From contig NZ_JBBHDV010000008.1 of NCBI RefSeq assembly GCF_037478135.1, positions 62,001-126,000 of the forward strand: a DNA stretch of 64,000 nt, read 5' to 3'. Of the stretch, positions 18,360 to 25,907 are shown in pieces. Below the pieces are notes generated by a model. It worked only from the letters and a program-made list of their open reading frames with translations, was not told the origin of the DNA and made no database searches. This DNA comes from Denitratimonas sp037478135 (GTDB lineage Bacteria; Pseudomonadota; Gammaproteobacteria; Xanthomonadales; Xanthomonadaceae). The position numbers were made by a program, and so were the translations under genes. How positions within the stretch are numbered: the stretch's first letter is position 1; each line of letters begins with the position of its first letter.

Positions 18360-19451
18360 TCAGTCCGCCAGCAGCGCTGGATCCAGCGCCAGCCAGGGCG
18401 GCCATTCGGCCTGCGGATCGAGCTTGAGCCAGGCCACGCCGGGCACACCGGTCTTGACCTGTTCGATATGGCGGCGCAGCAGTTCCGGCGCGATCCGCGC
18501 GCGTACCCGGAACATCAGTTTCTGCCGCTCGCTGGCGGTTTCCACGGTGCGCGGGGTGAACTGCGCCTGGCTGGCGACGAACGACACCGAGGCCGGCACC
18601 ACGACATCGGGCGCGGTATCCAGCACGATCCGCACCTGGCTGCCCAGCGCGATGCGTCCGGCTGCGGTTTCGGGCACAAAGAAGGTCATGTAGACGTCTG
18701 ACAGATCCAGCAGGTTCAGCACCCGGCCGCCGGCGCCGAGCACTTCGCCCGGCTGCGCGACCCGCACCTGGACCCGGCCATCGCGGGGCGCGACCAGCTC
18801 ACTGTCGGCGATATCGGCCTCGATCCGGGCCACGGTGGCGCTGGCGGCATCGACGCTGGAACGCGCGCCGATTTCCTGCGCCTGCGCGGCAGCCACGGCC
18901 GCCTGTGCCGCAGCCACCTGGGCGCGGCTGGCAACCAGGGCGGCTTCGGCGCCACGCACCCGGGCGCGGTCGTCATCCAGTTCCTGCACCGACAGCGCAC
19001 CGCCGGACGACAACGCCTCGGTGCGTGCCAGACGCCGCCGCGCCGCGTCCAGCTCGGCTTCGCGCTGCACCACGACGGCGCGTGCGGTGGCCACATCGGC
19101 CTCGCGCAGACGCACCTGGGCCTGCGCGGCAGCGACCGCATGTTCGGCCTGCTGGCGCCCGGCCCGAGCCTCGGCGTGCTGTGCCTGGAGCGTGTCGAGT
19201 TGCATCCTGGCCACGGGCTGGCCGGCGACGACGAAATCGCCTTCGCGCACCAGGATGTCGACGACGCGGCCCGGCATCCGCGCCGCGACATCGATCTCGG
19301 TCGCCTCGATACGCCCGTTGCCGCTGACCAGCCCGGCATCGGCGGCATCCTCCGGCCCGTCGCGCAGGAGCCACCACGCCGCCGCCAGCACGATGGCGAA
19401 GGCGGCAAGCACCAGCAGCGGGTGTCGGTTGATGCGGGCGAGCAGGTTCAT
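18360..19451 (-). CDS. yhiI: HlyD-type membrane-fusion protein, YhiI family
   Basis: 363 residues with one N-terminal membrane anchor (HPLLVLAAFAIVLAAAWWLL). It is followed by a split biotinyl-lipoyl domain (EATEIDVAARMPGRVVDILV and, after the coiled coil, LVAPRDGRVQVRVAQPGEVL). The intervening alpha-helical hairpin is Ala/Gln/Arg-rich (about residues 90-215). This is the periplasmic adaptor of an ABC exporter. First gene of the operon yhiI-rbbA-yhhJ, with 4- and 3-base gaps. No outer-membrane TolC gene is adjacent. An FNR/ANR box lies 187 bases upstream of the start. Confidence 0.9.
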   Translation of the reverse strand: MNLLARINRHPLLVLAAFAIVLAAAWWLLRDGPEDAADAGLVSGNGRIEATEIDVAARMPGRVVDILVREGDFVVAGQPVARMQLDTLQAQHAEARAGRQQAEHAVAAAQAQVRLREADVATARAVVVQREAELDAARRRLARTEALSSGGALSVQELDDDRARVRGAEAALVASRAQVAAAQAAVAAAQAQEIGARSSVDAASATVARIEADIADSELVAPRDGRVQVRVAQPGEVLGAGGRVLNLLDLSDVYMTFFVPETAAGRIALGSQVRIVLDTAPDVVVPASVSFVASQAQFTPRTVETASERQKLMFRVRARIAPELLRRHIEQVKTGVPGVAWLKLDPQAEWPPWLALDPALLAD

Positions 19452-19637
19452 GGATCTTTCGGGACCTCTGGATTCTGGTGACCGTGATGACGACAGGAAA
19501 ACCTTGCCTCAGGCGGCGGCGTGCACTGCCGCATGGGTGCCGGTCGCTGTGGCCGGCAGGCGGTTGCCGCCGTGCCTGCAATACGCGCCGGTACGGACGA
19601 ACCCCAGAGATCATCGCGGAACGGCAACGGCGGGGTA

Positions 19638-19651
19638 TTGATCGGGATCAA
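19638..19651 (-). promoter_or_regulatory. perfect FNR/ANR box upstream of yhiI-rbbA-yhhJ
   Basis: TTGATCCCGATCAA on the minus strand matches the FNR consensus TTGAT-N4-ATCAA at all ten defined positions. A GATGAT hexamer (19610-19615) is centred 32 bases downstream, which would place the box near -41.5 as in class II FNR promoters. Binding is predicted, not shown. Confidence 0.65.
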
Positions 19652-19691
19652 CCGGCCGTCACGCTGCGCTGCTGCACGATCCGGCACATAT

Positions 19692-19715
19692 GAAAAGCGC
19701 GGCCGGAGCCGCGCT
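19692..19715 (-). terminator. Rho-independent terminator of dksA
   Basis: On the minus strand AGCGCGGC, a TCCG loop and GCCGCGCT form an 8-bp GC-rich stem that runs into TTTT (19693-19696), 55 bases past the dksA stop. It separates dksA from the FNR-box operon. Confidence 0.75.
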
Positions 19716-19769
19716 GTTCAATTGGATTGGCGGACACGGCATGCAGCCCCAGTGGCTGCGTGCCGGGCG

Positions 19770-20906
19770 TCAATCGCCCATCAGTTTCTGGCGGTGCTCC
19801 CAGCGCTCCTGCGCATCGAAGCACAGCGTCGCGATCGGGCGGGCTTCGAGACGGTCCAGGCCGATTTCCTCACCGGTTTCCTCGCAGTAGCCGTATTCGC
19901 CATCGTCAACGCGCTTGAGCGCCTTGTCGATCTTGCCGATCAACTTGCGGTAGCGGTCGCGAGTGCGCAGTTCCAGCGAGTTCTCGGTTTCACGCGTGGC
20001 GCGTTCGGCATCGTCACCGACATCGCGTACTTCCTCGCGCAGGTTGTCGATGGTCTGCTTGGATTCCTCGACCAGTTCTCCGCGCCAGGTCAGCAGCTTC
20101 TGGCGGAAATATTCGAGCTGCTCGGGGCTCATGTATTCCTCGCCGGGCTTGGGACGGTAGCCGGTGGGCAGGTCCGGGCGCTCGGGCAGCGGGGAAACAT
20201 CCGGCGCCGGCATCGGGCGGGGCTTGGTCTTGGTTGCAGCTTTGCTCATTGTGGTCCTTGCGTTCCTTGCAGGTGTCGCGTTTTCAGCCTTTGCCGGCGC
20301 GGTCTTCCCGACTGCGGCCGAAGTCTTGCTCTTGACACTGGAAGTGGTGGTGACGCCGGTGGCCGGCGTGGTCTTCTTCACCGCGCTGCCGGTGGCGGCG
20401 GCTTTGGCTGTTGCGGATTTCTTCGTGGCGGCGGTTTTGGCCGGGGCCTTGGCTGCTGTCTTTGCTACGGCCTTGGCTGCCACCTTCTTCACCGCCTTCT
20501 TCGTGGCGGGCGGGGCCTTGGCCGGGCTCTTGGCGGCACTGCGCGAAGCCGGTTTGACCATGCTAACCAGGGTTTCAGCCAGGCGCTTGACGCCGCTCTT
20601 GGGCTTGGCAGACGTAGCGGTCTTTGCCGTGGTCTTCTTCACCACAGCCTTCTTGACTGCGGTTTTCTTGACGACCGCCTTCTTGGCCGCCGTTTTTTTC
20701 ACCACTGCCTTTTTGACGGCGCTCTTGCTGACAGCGGTCTTCTTCACGGCAGCCTTGCTGGCTGTTGTCTTTTTCGCTGCCGCCGCCTTGCTTGCTGCCG
20801 TCTTTTTCGCTGCGGCCTTTGTGGCGGGTACGCGCTTGGCTGCCGCCTTGCGGGCTTCGGTCGAACTACCGGTCGACTTGCCGGACGATTTAGATTTCGT
20901 TGCCAC
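19770..20906 (-). CDS. dksA: RNA polymerase-binding factor DksA with long Lys/Ala-rich N-terminal tail
   Basis: DksA enters the RNA polymerase secondary channel and, with ppGpp, retunes transcription. The C-terminal ~130 residues are a full DksA: coiled coil (EEYMSPEQLEYFRQKLLTWR to SLELRTRDRYRKLIGKIDKA), then the zinc-finger region. Two of four cysteines are replaced (YGYCEETG and TLCFDAQ give Cys-x2-Thr and Cys-x2-Ala), as in zinc-independent DksA variants. At the coiled-coil tip my alignment puts Glu where E. coli has Asp74. About 220 residues before it are KKA, VKK and AAK repeats like histone H1-type tails. GTG 20906 is chosen for its GAGGG site; GTG 20921 would add five residues. An internal ATG at 20249 could make a normal 159-residue DksA. 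Confidence 0.9.
   Translation of the reverse strand: MATKSKSSGKSTGSSTEARKAAAKRVPATKAAAKKTAASKAAAAKKTTASKAAVKKTAVSKSAVKKAVVKKTAAKKAVVKKTAVKKAVVKKTTAKTATSAKPKSGVKRLAETLVSMVKPASRSAAKSPAKAPPATKKAVKKVAAKAVAKTAAKAPAKTAATKKSATAKAAATGSAVKKTTPATGVTTTSSVKSKTSAAVGKTAPAKAENATPARNARTTMSKAATKTKPRPMPAPDVSPLPERPDLPTGYRPKPGEEYMSPEQLEYFRQKLLTWRGELVEESKQTIDNLREEVRDVGDDAERATRETENSLELRTRDRYRKLIGKIDKALKRVDDGEYGYCEETGEEIGLDRLEARPIATLCFDAQERWEHRQKLMGD
20249..20263 (-). promoter_or_regulatory. internal ribosome-binding site and ATG inside dksA
   Basis: AAGGA is followed after 5 bases (CCACA) by the in-frame ATG at 20249 that opens MSKAATKTKPRPMPAPDVSP. Initiation here would give a 159-residue protein close to the normal DksA length. 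The site is better than that of either upstream GTG, so two protein forms are possible. Confidence 0.5.
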
Positions 20907-21021
20907 GTTCGGAACCCTCACTTGTGCTCATCCAAGCAACAGCGGCCGCGTGTTATAGCTTAGTCATACCAAAGCGGCAAGCATGTTGCCGCAAGCTGCT
21001 TCGCCCATCGACACTGGCCGC

Positions 21022-21255
21022 ATGAACTCCCCTGTCATTCTCCTGCTGCGCGGTTACAAGCGCTTTGTCAGCCCATTGCTCGGACAGCATTGCCGCTTCC
21101 ATCCGAGTTGCTCGATGTACGCCATCGAGGCCATCCAGGTGCATGGTCATCTGCGTGGCGGCTGGCTGGCGATCAAACGCCTGGCACGCTGCCAGCCGCT
21201 GTGCGAAGGCGGACTGGATCCGGTGCCTCCGCGACGACCACCGCCACAGGAATGA
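21022..21255 (+). CDS. yidD: membrane protein insertion efficiency factor YidD
   Basis: 77 residues, starting MNSPVILLLRGYKRFVSPLL. The diagnostic YidD segment follows: GQHCRFHPSCSMYAIEAIQVHG and CQPLCEGGLDPVP, with the conserved cysteines. YidD is a small membrane-associated protein helping YidC-dependent insertion. The ATG at 21022 is preferred over 20983, whose 13 extra residues are not family-like. It is usually found in the rpmH-rnpA-yidD-yidC cluster; here it stands alone between dksA and mgtE, which is a relocation but not a reason to doubt the gene. Confidence 0.92.
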   Translation: MNSPVILLLRGYKRFVSPLLGQHCRFHPSCSMYAIEAIQVHGHLRGGWLAIKRLARCQPLCEGGLDPVPPRRPPPQE

Positions 21256-21409
21256 CCCGGGCAGACCCTGCCTGATTCCACAACGGTATCGGACACGGGA
21301 CTGGCCCATGTTAGCCCGCCCACCGATAATGCACCACGCAGGCCGGCAGGAAGCGCTCCTGCCCGCAACCGCGCTGGCCCGTCGCTGCGATACCGGCGCG
21401 CGCGAGCCT

Positions 21410-21418
21410 CCCCCCCCC
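21410..21418 (+). repeat. run of nine C just upstream of mgtE
   Basis: A homopolymer of nine cytosines ends 17 bases before the mgtE ATG, next to the GGAG ribosome-binding site. Such runs are prone to slippage and to sequencing error. Confidence 0.8.
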
Positions 21419-21435
21419 ACCGCCGGAGCTTCACG

Positions 21436-22797
21436 ATGGCCGACGCCGCCCGCCACGACAAGACCGCCCGGCAACTGCGCCTACTTTCCGATGCGCTGGA
21501 CAGCGGCCGCCTGGGACCGGTGCGGCGCCTGGTCAACACGCTGTCACCGGCGGAAATCGCCAACCTGCTGGAATCACTGCCGACCACCAAGCGCACAGTG
21601 GTGTGGGGCCTGGTCGATCCGGAGGATGACGGCGAGGTGCTGGTGCACGTCGGCGACGATGTGCGCGAAAGCCTGATCGCGGAAATGGACCCGGACGAAC
21701 TGGTCGCCGCGGTCGAAGACCTGGACATCGATGACCTGGCCGATCTGGCCGACGACCTGCCCGACCAGGTCATCGACGAAGTCCTCAAATCGATGGACCG
21801 GGAAAACCGCGAGCGGCTGGAGCAGGCGCTTTCGTACCCGGAAGGCACCGCCGGCCGCCTGATGAACCCGGACGTGGTCACGGTGCGCGCCGACACCACG
21901 GTCGATGTGGTGTTGCGCTACCTGCGCCTGCGCGGCGAACTGCCCGACCATACCGACCATCTGTTCGTGGTCAGCCGCCGCCACCAGTATCTGGGCCGGC
22001 TCTCGCTGCACGCGCTGCTCACGCACGAACCTTCGACCCCGATCAACGAACTGTTCGATGACGAACAGGCCGCGATCCGGGTTGATGCCAGCGAGCGCCA
22101 CGTCGCCAACGAATTCTCCGACCACGACTGGGTCACCGCGCCGGTGGTGGACGGGAACAACATCCTGCTGGGCCGCATCACGATCGACGACGTGGTCGAC
22201 ATCATCCGCGAACAGGGGGAACACCACGCCCTCTCCGCCGCCGGCCTGGACGAGGACGAAGATCTGTTCGGCTCAGTACCGCGCGCGGTGCGACGGCGTC
22301 TGGTGTGGCTGTCGATCAACCTGTGCACGGCCTTTATCGCCGCCAACGTGGTAGGCCAATTCGAGGCCACCATCGATCAACTCGTGGCGTTGGCCGTGTT
22401 GATGCCAATGGTCGCCGGGCTGGGTGGCAATGCCGGTACGCAGGTCATGGCTTTGGTGGTGCGTGGCATTGCGTTCGATCAGGTCGGCCCTTCCAATCTC
22501 CTGACCCTGCTATGGAAGGAATTGCGCGTGGCCATGCTGAACGGGCTGCTGATGGGCGCCGTGTTGGCGCTTATCGTCTTCGTATGGTTTCGGGAAGTGG
22601 GCCTTTCACTGGTGATCTTCACCGCGCTCACCTGCAACCTGCTTCTCGCAGCTTCGGTAGGAGTCCTGATTCCGGTGGGATTGAAGCGTCTGGGTTTCGA
22701 TCCGGCACTGGGTAGCAGTATTTTCCTGACCGCCATCACCGACTCGATGGGCTTTTTCACCTTCCTCGGTCTTGCCACACTGGTACTGTTGAACTGA
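21436..22797 (+). CDS. mgtE: magnesium transporter MgtE
   Basis: 453 residues. Domain order is that of MgtE: an acidic N-terminal superhelical domain with DPEDDGEVL and DLDIDDLADLADDLPDQVID, two CBS domains (about residues 130-255), a connecting helix (PRAVRRRLVWLSIN), and five membrane helices. The pore motif is PMVAGLGGNAGTQVMALVVR near residue 320. It imports Mg2+ and is gated by Mg2+ bound to the cytoplasmic domains. GGAG lies 8 bases before the ATG. No M-box riboswitch pattern was recognised in the 180 bases upstream. It converges with the ECF sigma operon. Confidence 0.95.
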   Translation: MADAARHDKTARQLRLLSDALDSGRLGPVRRLVNTLSPAEIANLLESLPTTKRTVVWGLVDPEDDGEVLVHVGDDVRESLIAEMDPDELVAAVEDLDIDDLADLADDLPDQVIDEVLKSMDRENRERLEQALSYPEGTAGRLMNPDVVTVRADTTVDVVLRYLRLRGELPDHTDHLFVVSRRHQYLGRLSLHALLTHEPSTPINELFDDEQAAIRVDASERHVANEFSDHDWVTAPVVDGNNILLGRITIDDVVDIIREQGEHHALSAAGLDEDEDLFGSVPRAVRRRLVWLSINLCTAFIAANVVGQFEATIDQLVALAVLMPMVAGLGGNAGTQVMALVVRGIAFDQVGPSNLLTLLWKELRVAMLNGLLMGAVLALIVFVWFREVGLSLVIFTALTCNLLLAASVGVLIPVGLKRLGFDPALGSSIFLTAITDSMGFFTFLGLATLVLLN

Positions 22798-22814
22798 GCT
22801 TCGGCAAGGGCATC

Positions 22815-23156
22815 TCAGCGCTCGGCGCTGACCTTTTCTTCCGCCACCGGCAGCGCCAGATAGAACCGCACAGATGCGTCCGGATCGGCCGCATCCAGTG
22901 CCACCCAGGCCTGCCTGCTGCTCTCCAGCAACTGCGCCTGCTGCACGATGCCGGCAGAGATGTCCGGCGCCTTCACTGCCTGCCATGCCAGCAAAGGCGC
23001 GACCAGAGCCATGCTTGCGGCGCACCACGCCAGTGCCCTTGAGCCCGCCGTTTCCGCAGACTTGTCCATGCCTGCGCGTATCCGCTCCCAACCACCGGCC
23101 GGAGGTGTGCGCCAGGACCAGCCCGATTCCTCAGTGCGTTGCTGCTGTATCGCCAT
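22815..23156 (-). CDS. small single-pass membrane protein, possible anti-sigma factor
   Basis: 113 residues, MAIQQQRTEESGWSWRTPPA, with one membrane helix (ALAWCAASMALVAPLLAWQA, about residues 41-60) and a short periplasmic tail. Its first 26 bases overlap the end of the ECF sigma gene in another frame, so the two are translated together. A small, one-pass protein directly after an ECF gene is the usual position of an anti-sigma factor. No zinc-binding HxxxCxxC anti-sigma motif is visible, so the role is inference from position only. Confidence 0.6.
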   Translation of the reverse strand: MAIQQQRTEESGWSWRTPPAGGWERIRAGMDKSAETAGSRALAWCAASMALVAPLLAWQAVKAPDISAGIVQQAQLLESSRQAWVALDAADPDASVRFYLALPVAEEKVSAER

Positions 23157-23643
23157 CGTTCCCGTCCTTCAACAACTCCCGCAGGCGCTGCAGCGCCCGG
23201 TGCTTGCGCGAAGCCACCGTTCCCGGTGCGATGTCCAGCAACCGCGCCAATTCACGCGTATCCAGCCCGGCGTACTCGGACAACAGCAGCAGTTCCCTGT
23301 CTCTGGGCTGGAGCCCGGCCAGCCCTGCCCGCAAGGTCATCAGGTCGGCGTCGATACCGTCCGGTGCCGCGGTTCTGGCGTCTTCCAGCGATTCCAGTCC
23401 GACCCATTGGCGCAAGCGCTGCCAGCGCAGCCGGTTGCGTGCCAGATTCAGCGCCGTGGCCCACGCCAGCGCATCCAGATGGCCCGCGTCCAGCCTCGCG
23501 CGTTGCGACCACAAGCGCAGGAAACATTCCTGCATCACGTCCTGGCACGCAGGCGCATCCCACAGCATCCGGAGCAGCGCGTTGAACAGACCGGCTTCCA
23601 CCCGCAGGTAACAGGCTTCCAGCTCACCGGCATCCAGTGCCAT
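23131..23643 (-). CDS. ECF-type RNA polymerase sigma factor
   Basis: 170 residues. Region 2 shows LEACYLRVEAGLFNALLRML and the helix CQDVMQECFLRLWSQRARLD. Region 4 shows LAGLQPRDRELLLLSEYAGL and the helix-turn-helix DTRELARLLDIAPGTVASRKHRALQRLREL. This is a complete two-domain extracytoplasmic-function sigma factor. It begins 4 bases after the preceding membrane protein gene and overlaps the following one by 26 bases. The signal and target promoters are not known. It may transcribe its own operon, as many ECFs do, but I see no clear promoter of that kind upstream of 24424. Confidence 0.88.
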   Translation of the reverse strand: MALDAGELEACYLRVEAGLFNALLRMLWDAPACQDVMQECFLRLWSQRARLDAGHLDALAWATALNLARNRLRWQRLRQWVGLESLEDARTAAPDGIDADLMTLRAGLAGLQPRDRELLLLSEYAGLDTRELARLLDIAPGTVASRKHRALQRLRELLKDGNDGDTAATH

Positions 23644-23647
23644 GCCG

Positions 23648-24424
23648 TCACGGGTTCGGCGCGAGGATTCGCTGGCGCATCAGCAGCAGCCGTTCCGGAC
23701 GATCGCCGGAACCACCCAGCAGCCCCACAACCATCCACTGGTTGTGCGGCAGGGAGAAGCTGGATTCAAATCTCATATCCTGGCGTGCACGATCCACCAC
23801 CTCGGTCATGCGGAACTCCAGCACCGCTTCAACCCGGGTATCCGTGATCGAGAACAGATGAACGCTGGAGGTCATCTGCGGCGTCTGCATAAGCGCAAAT
23901 GTCCGATCAGGGTGACGGCTGTTCCTGGATACTGTCGCCATCCCGCGATCCACCAGCTGCAGCGCCCCAAACCCGAATTCGTTGCGTATCTGTGCCAACA
24001 ACGGACCCAATGGCTGCAACGCCGGGTCATCCTGCTGCGCCGGCTCATCGGAGGCCGCCAGCACCCACAGATCGAAGCTCACCGTGCTTTCAGGGATTTC
24101 ATCCGCGACGGCTCCCTTCGACAGTTCCTCCACCGCTGTCCTGATGGAAGGCTGCATCGATGCCGGTGCGGCCACCACCAGCATGCCGGGCATCGGCAAG
24201 CTGGCATGGCCCTGCGGCTGCACACCCTCCCGGGTGGTCAGCAACACGACCCGCAACGCATCGCGGATCGCCTCGCCACGCTCGGGCGGAACCGGATACG
24301 TCATCACCAGCTGCCCATCGGAGCTTGTGCCCGACGATGAAAGCGACGGGCCGCGCAGTGCCAAGAACAGCACCAGCAAACCCAGACCGAGAATGGCCAC
24401 CAGCGGCCAGATGTTCTTCTGCAT
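23648..24424 (-). CDS. membrane-anchored periplasmic protein of unknown function
   Basis: 258 residues with one N-terminal anchor (NIWPLVAILGLGLLVLFLAL, residues 4-23) and a periplasmic remainder. The body contains segments that resemble secretin-type N domains: VSFDLWVLAAS, LQLVDRGMATV and FSLPHNQWMVVGLLGGSGDRPERLLLMRQRI. The last is similar to the closing part of secretin homology regions, although no pore domain is present. It is the first gene of a three-gene operon with the ECF sigma factor, suggesting an envelope-stress or secretion-related sensor. Function not recognised; the secretin link is an impression by eye. Confidence 0.6.
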   Translation of the reverse strand: MQKNIWPLVAILGLGLLVLFLALRGPSLSSSGTSSDGQLVMTYPVPPERGEAIRDALRVVLLTTREGVQPQGHASLPMPGMLVVAAPASMQPSIRTAVEELSKGAVADEIPESTVSFDLWVLAASDEPAQQDDPALQPLGPLLAQIRNEFGFGALQLVDRGMATVSRNSRHPDRTFALMQTPQMTSSVHLFSITDTRVEAVLEFRMTEVVDRARQDMRFESSFSLPHNQWMVVGLLGGSGDRPERLLLMRQRILAPNP

Positions 24425-24730
24425 GATCAGCTTCCCATGCGCGGAACCGCCGCGCTCATGGGTTGTAACACCCCAGTGCCGGATTTCTTCCCTTGTGGGG
24501 TCTGTTCGGGATGCTGATCAACGGATCAGCGACACGCTCACCACCGGTGCATCGTCAGAAAAACATTGTCCTGCGCCACTGCGCCCGAGTTTGGACACGA
24601 TCAATCCGGCTAGGGACTTTCACCAGCCCCGCAGCTCGCGGAAGAACTGGCCGCTGCCGGCCAGACGCGACGCTGCCACTCACCGTGCTGGCCGGCAGCT
24701 GTTCTCGCTTTGAGGCACCGTCGCCAAAAC
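24425..24730. other. 306-base gap with inverted repeats
   Basis: No gene is seen between the sigma operon start and the asparaginase stop. GCTGCCGGCCAG (24653-24664) and CTGGCCGGCAGC (24688-24699) form a perfect 12-bp stem with a 23-base loop, starting about 32 bases after the asparaginase stop, possibly a termination structure. A smaller hairpin GCTGATC/GATCAGC lies at 24513-24530. Confidence 0.45.
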
Positions 24731-25744
24731 CTATTCCCGGAAAATGGCGATGTTGCGGTTGCCGGCGGCATCGATGCTGGCGCGGTACATGCCGCTGGTG
24801 TTGAACGGCAGGTGCACATTGCCGTGCGCGTCGACCGCGATGACGCCGCCATTGCCGCCCAGCGCCGGCAATTCTTCGATCACCACGGCGTCGGCGGCCT
24901 GCGCCAGGCTCTGACCGGTCAGGCGTACGCGGGCACAGATCTCGTGCGCGAGTGCCATGCGGATGAAGTATTCGCCCCAGCCGGTGCCGGATACCGCGCA
25001 CTGCGCATCGGCCCAGGTGCCGGCGCCGATGATCGAGCTGTCGCCGACGCGGCCATAGCGTTTCATCACCATGCCACCGGTCGAGGTCGCGGCCGCCAGA
25101 TGACCGGCGGCATCCAGCGCGACCGCACCGACGGTGCCGAAATAGTTTGCCGGTGCGGGCACGGCACCGGCCTGCGCTTCGGCACGCGCCTTCTGGTCCA
25201 GGTACTGCTGCCAGCGGTGCGGGGTGTGGAAGTAGTCCGGCGGCACGAACTCGAAGCCTTTTTCCTGCGCGAACTGCTCGGCGCCGGCGCCAATCAGCAT
25301 CACGTGCGCGGATTGCTCCATCACCGCGCGCGCCAGCCGGATCGGGTTGGCGATGCGGCTGACGCCGGCCACTGCGCCGGCACGCTGGCTGGCGCCATCC
25401 ATGATCGAGGCATCCAGTTCGTTGCGACCTTCGGCGTTGAACACCGCGCCCTTGCCGGCGTTGAAATGCGGGCTGTCCTCCAGCACGGCGACGCTGGCAG
25501 TCACTGCATCCAGCGCGGTGCCGCCACTGCTCAACACCGCGTGGCCGGCATCCAGTGCCGCCGCCAGCGCGGCGCGGATCGCGGCTTCTTCCTCGGCACC
25601 CAGATTGGCGCGTTCCAGCGTGCCGGCGCCGCCGTGCAAGGCGATCGCAATCGGTGCCTTCGCCGGTTCCGGCGCGCTGGATTCCGCCGCCACACCCGTT
25701 GTTGCCACAAGCATCGTGATGATCCATCCCCAGTGATGACGCAT
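24731..25744 (-). CDS. isoaspartyl peptidase / L-asparaginase (Ntn hydrolase)
   Basis: 337 residues from the ATG at 25744, placed 7 bases after GGAG; it opens a signal peptide (MRHHWGWIITMLVATTGVAA), so the enzyme is probably periplasmic. The family core is intact: IALHGGAGT at about residues 35-42, NAGKGAVFN, ELDASIMDG, and the autocleavage site NYFGTVGAVALD with nucleophile Thr204, followed by LAAATSTGG. Such proenzymes self-cleave before the threonine and then hydrolyse isoaspartyl dipeptides or asparagine. Similar to IaaA; the exact substrate preference cannot be read from sequence. Divergent from the beta-lactamase gene with 163 bases between. Confidence 0.9.
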   Translation of the reverse strand: MRHHWGWIITMLVATTGVAAESSAPEPAKAPIAIALHGGAGTLERANLGAEEEAAIRAALAAALDAGHAVLSSGGTALDAVTASVAVLEDSPHFNAGKGAVFNAEGRNELDASIMDGASQRAGAVAGVSRIANPIRLARAVMEQSAHVMLIGAGAEQFAQEKGFEFVPPDYFHTPHRWQQYLDQKARAEAQAGAVPAPANYFGTVGAVALDAAGHLAAATSTGGMVMKRYGRVGDSSIIGAGTWADAQCAVSGTGWGEYFIRMALAHEICARVRLTGQSLAQAADAVVIEELPALGGNGGVIAVDAHGNVHLPFNTSGMYRASIDAAGNRNIAIFRE

Positions 25745-25907
25745 GTCCATACTCCAGGCCGGCGCTTGGCGCGGCATTCGATCAGAAACGGTGCGCAGTC
25801 TAGCCCAGCGCCGATACGCCGATGACTTCGTCCTGCCGCTCACCGTGCCCGGAAAATGCCAGATGCGGGGTGCATCATGGCCGCCCCTTCGCCAAGGTTC
25901 GCAGCCG

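Larger units (their letters stand above)
19452..19769. other. 318-base gap between dksA and yhiI
   Basis: No gene is seen. The right end holds the dksA terminator (19692-19715). The middle holds the FNR/ANR box (19638-19651) with a GATGAT -10-like hexamer at 19610-19615 on the minus strand. The remaining ~150 bases would be the leader of the yhiI operon. Confidence 0.6.

Noticed and set aside
21256..21435. M-box (Mg2+) riboswitch before mgtE
   Set aside because: The leader is long enough, but I could not find the conserved M-box core; only a short GGCAGGA/TCCTGCC hairpin (21345-21363) is seen.
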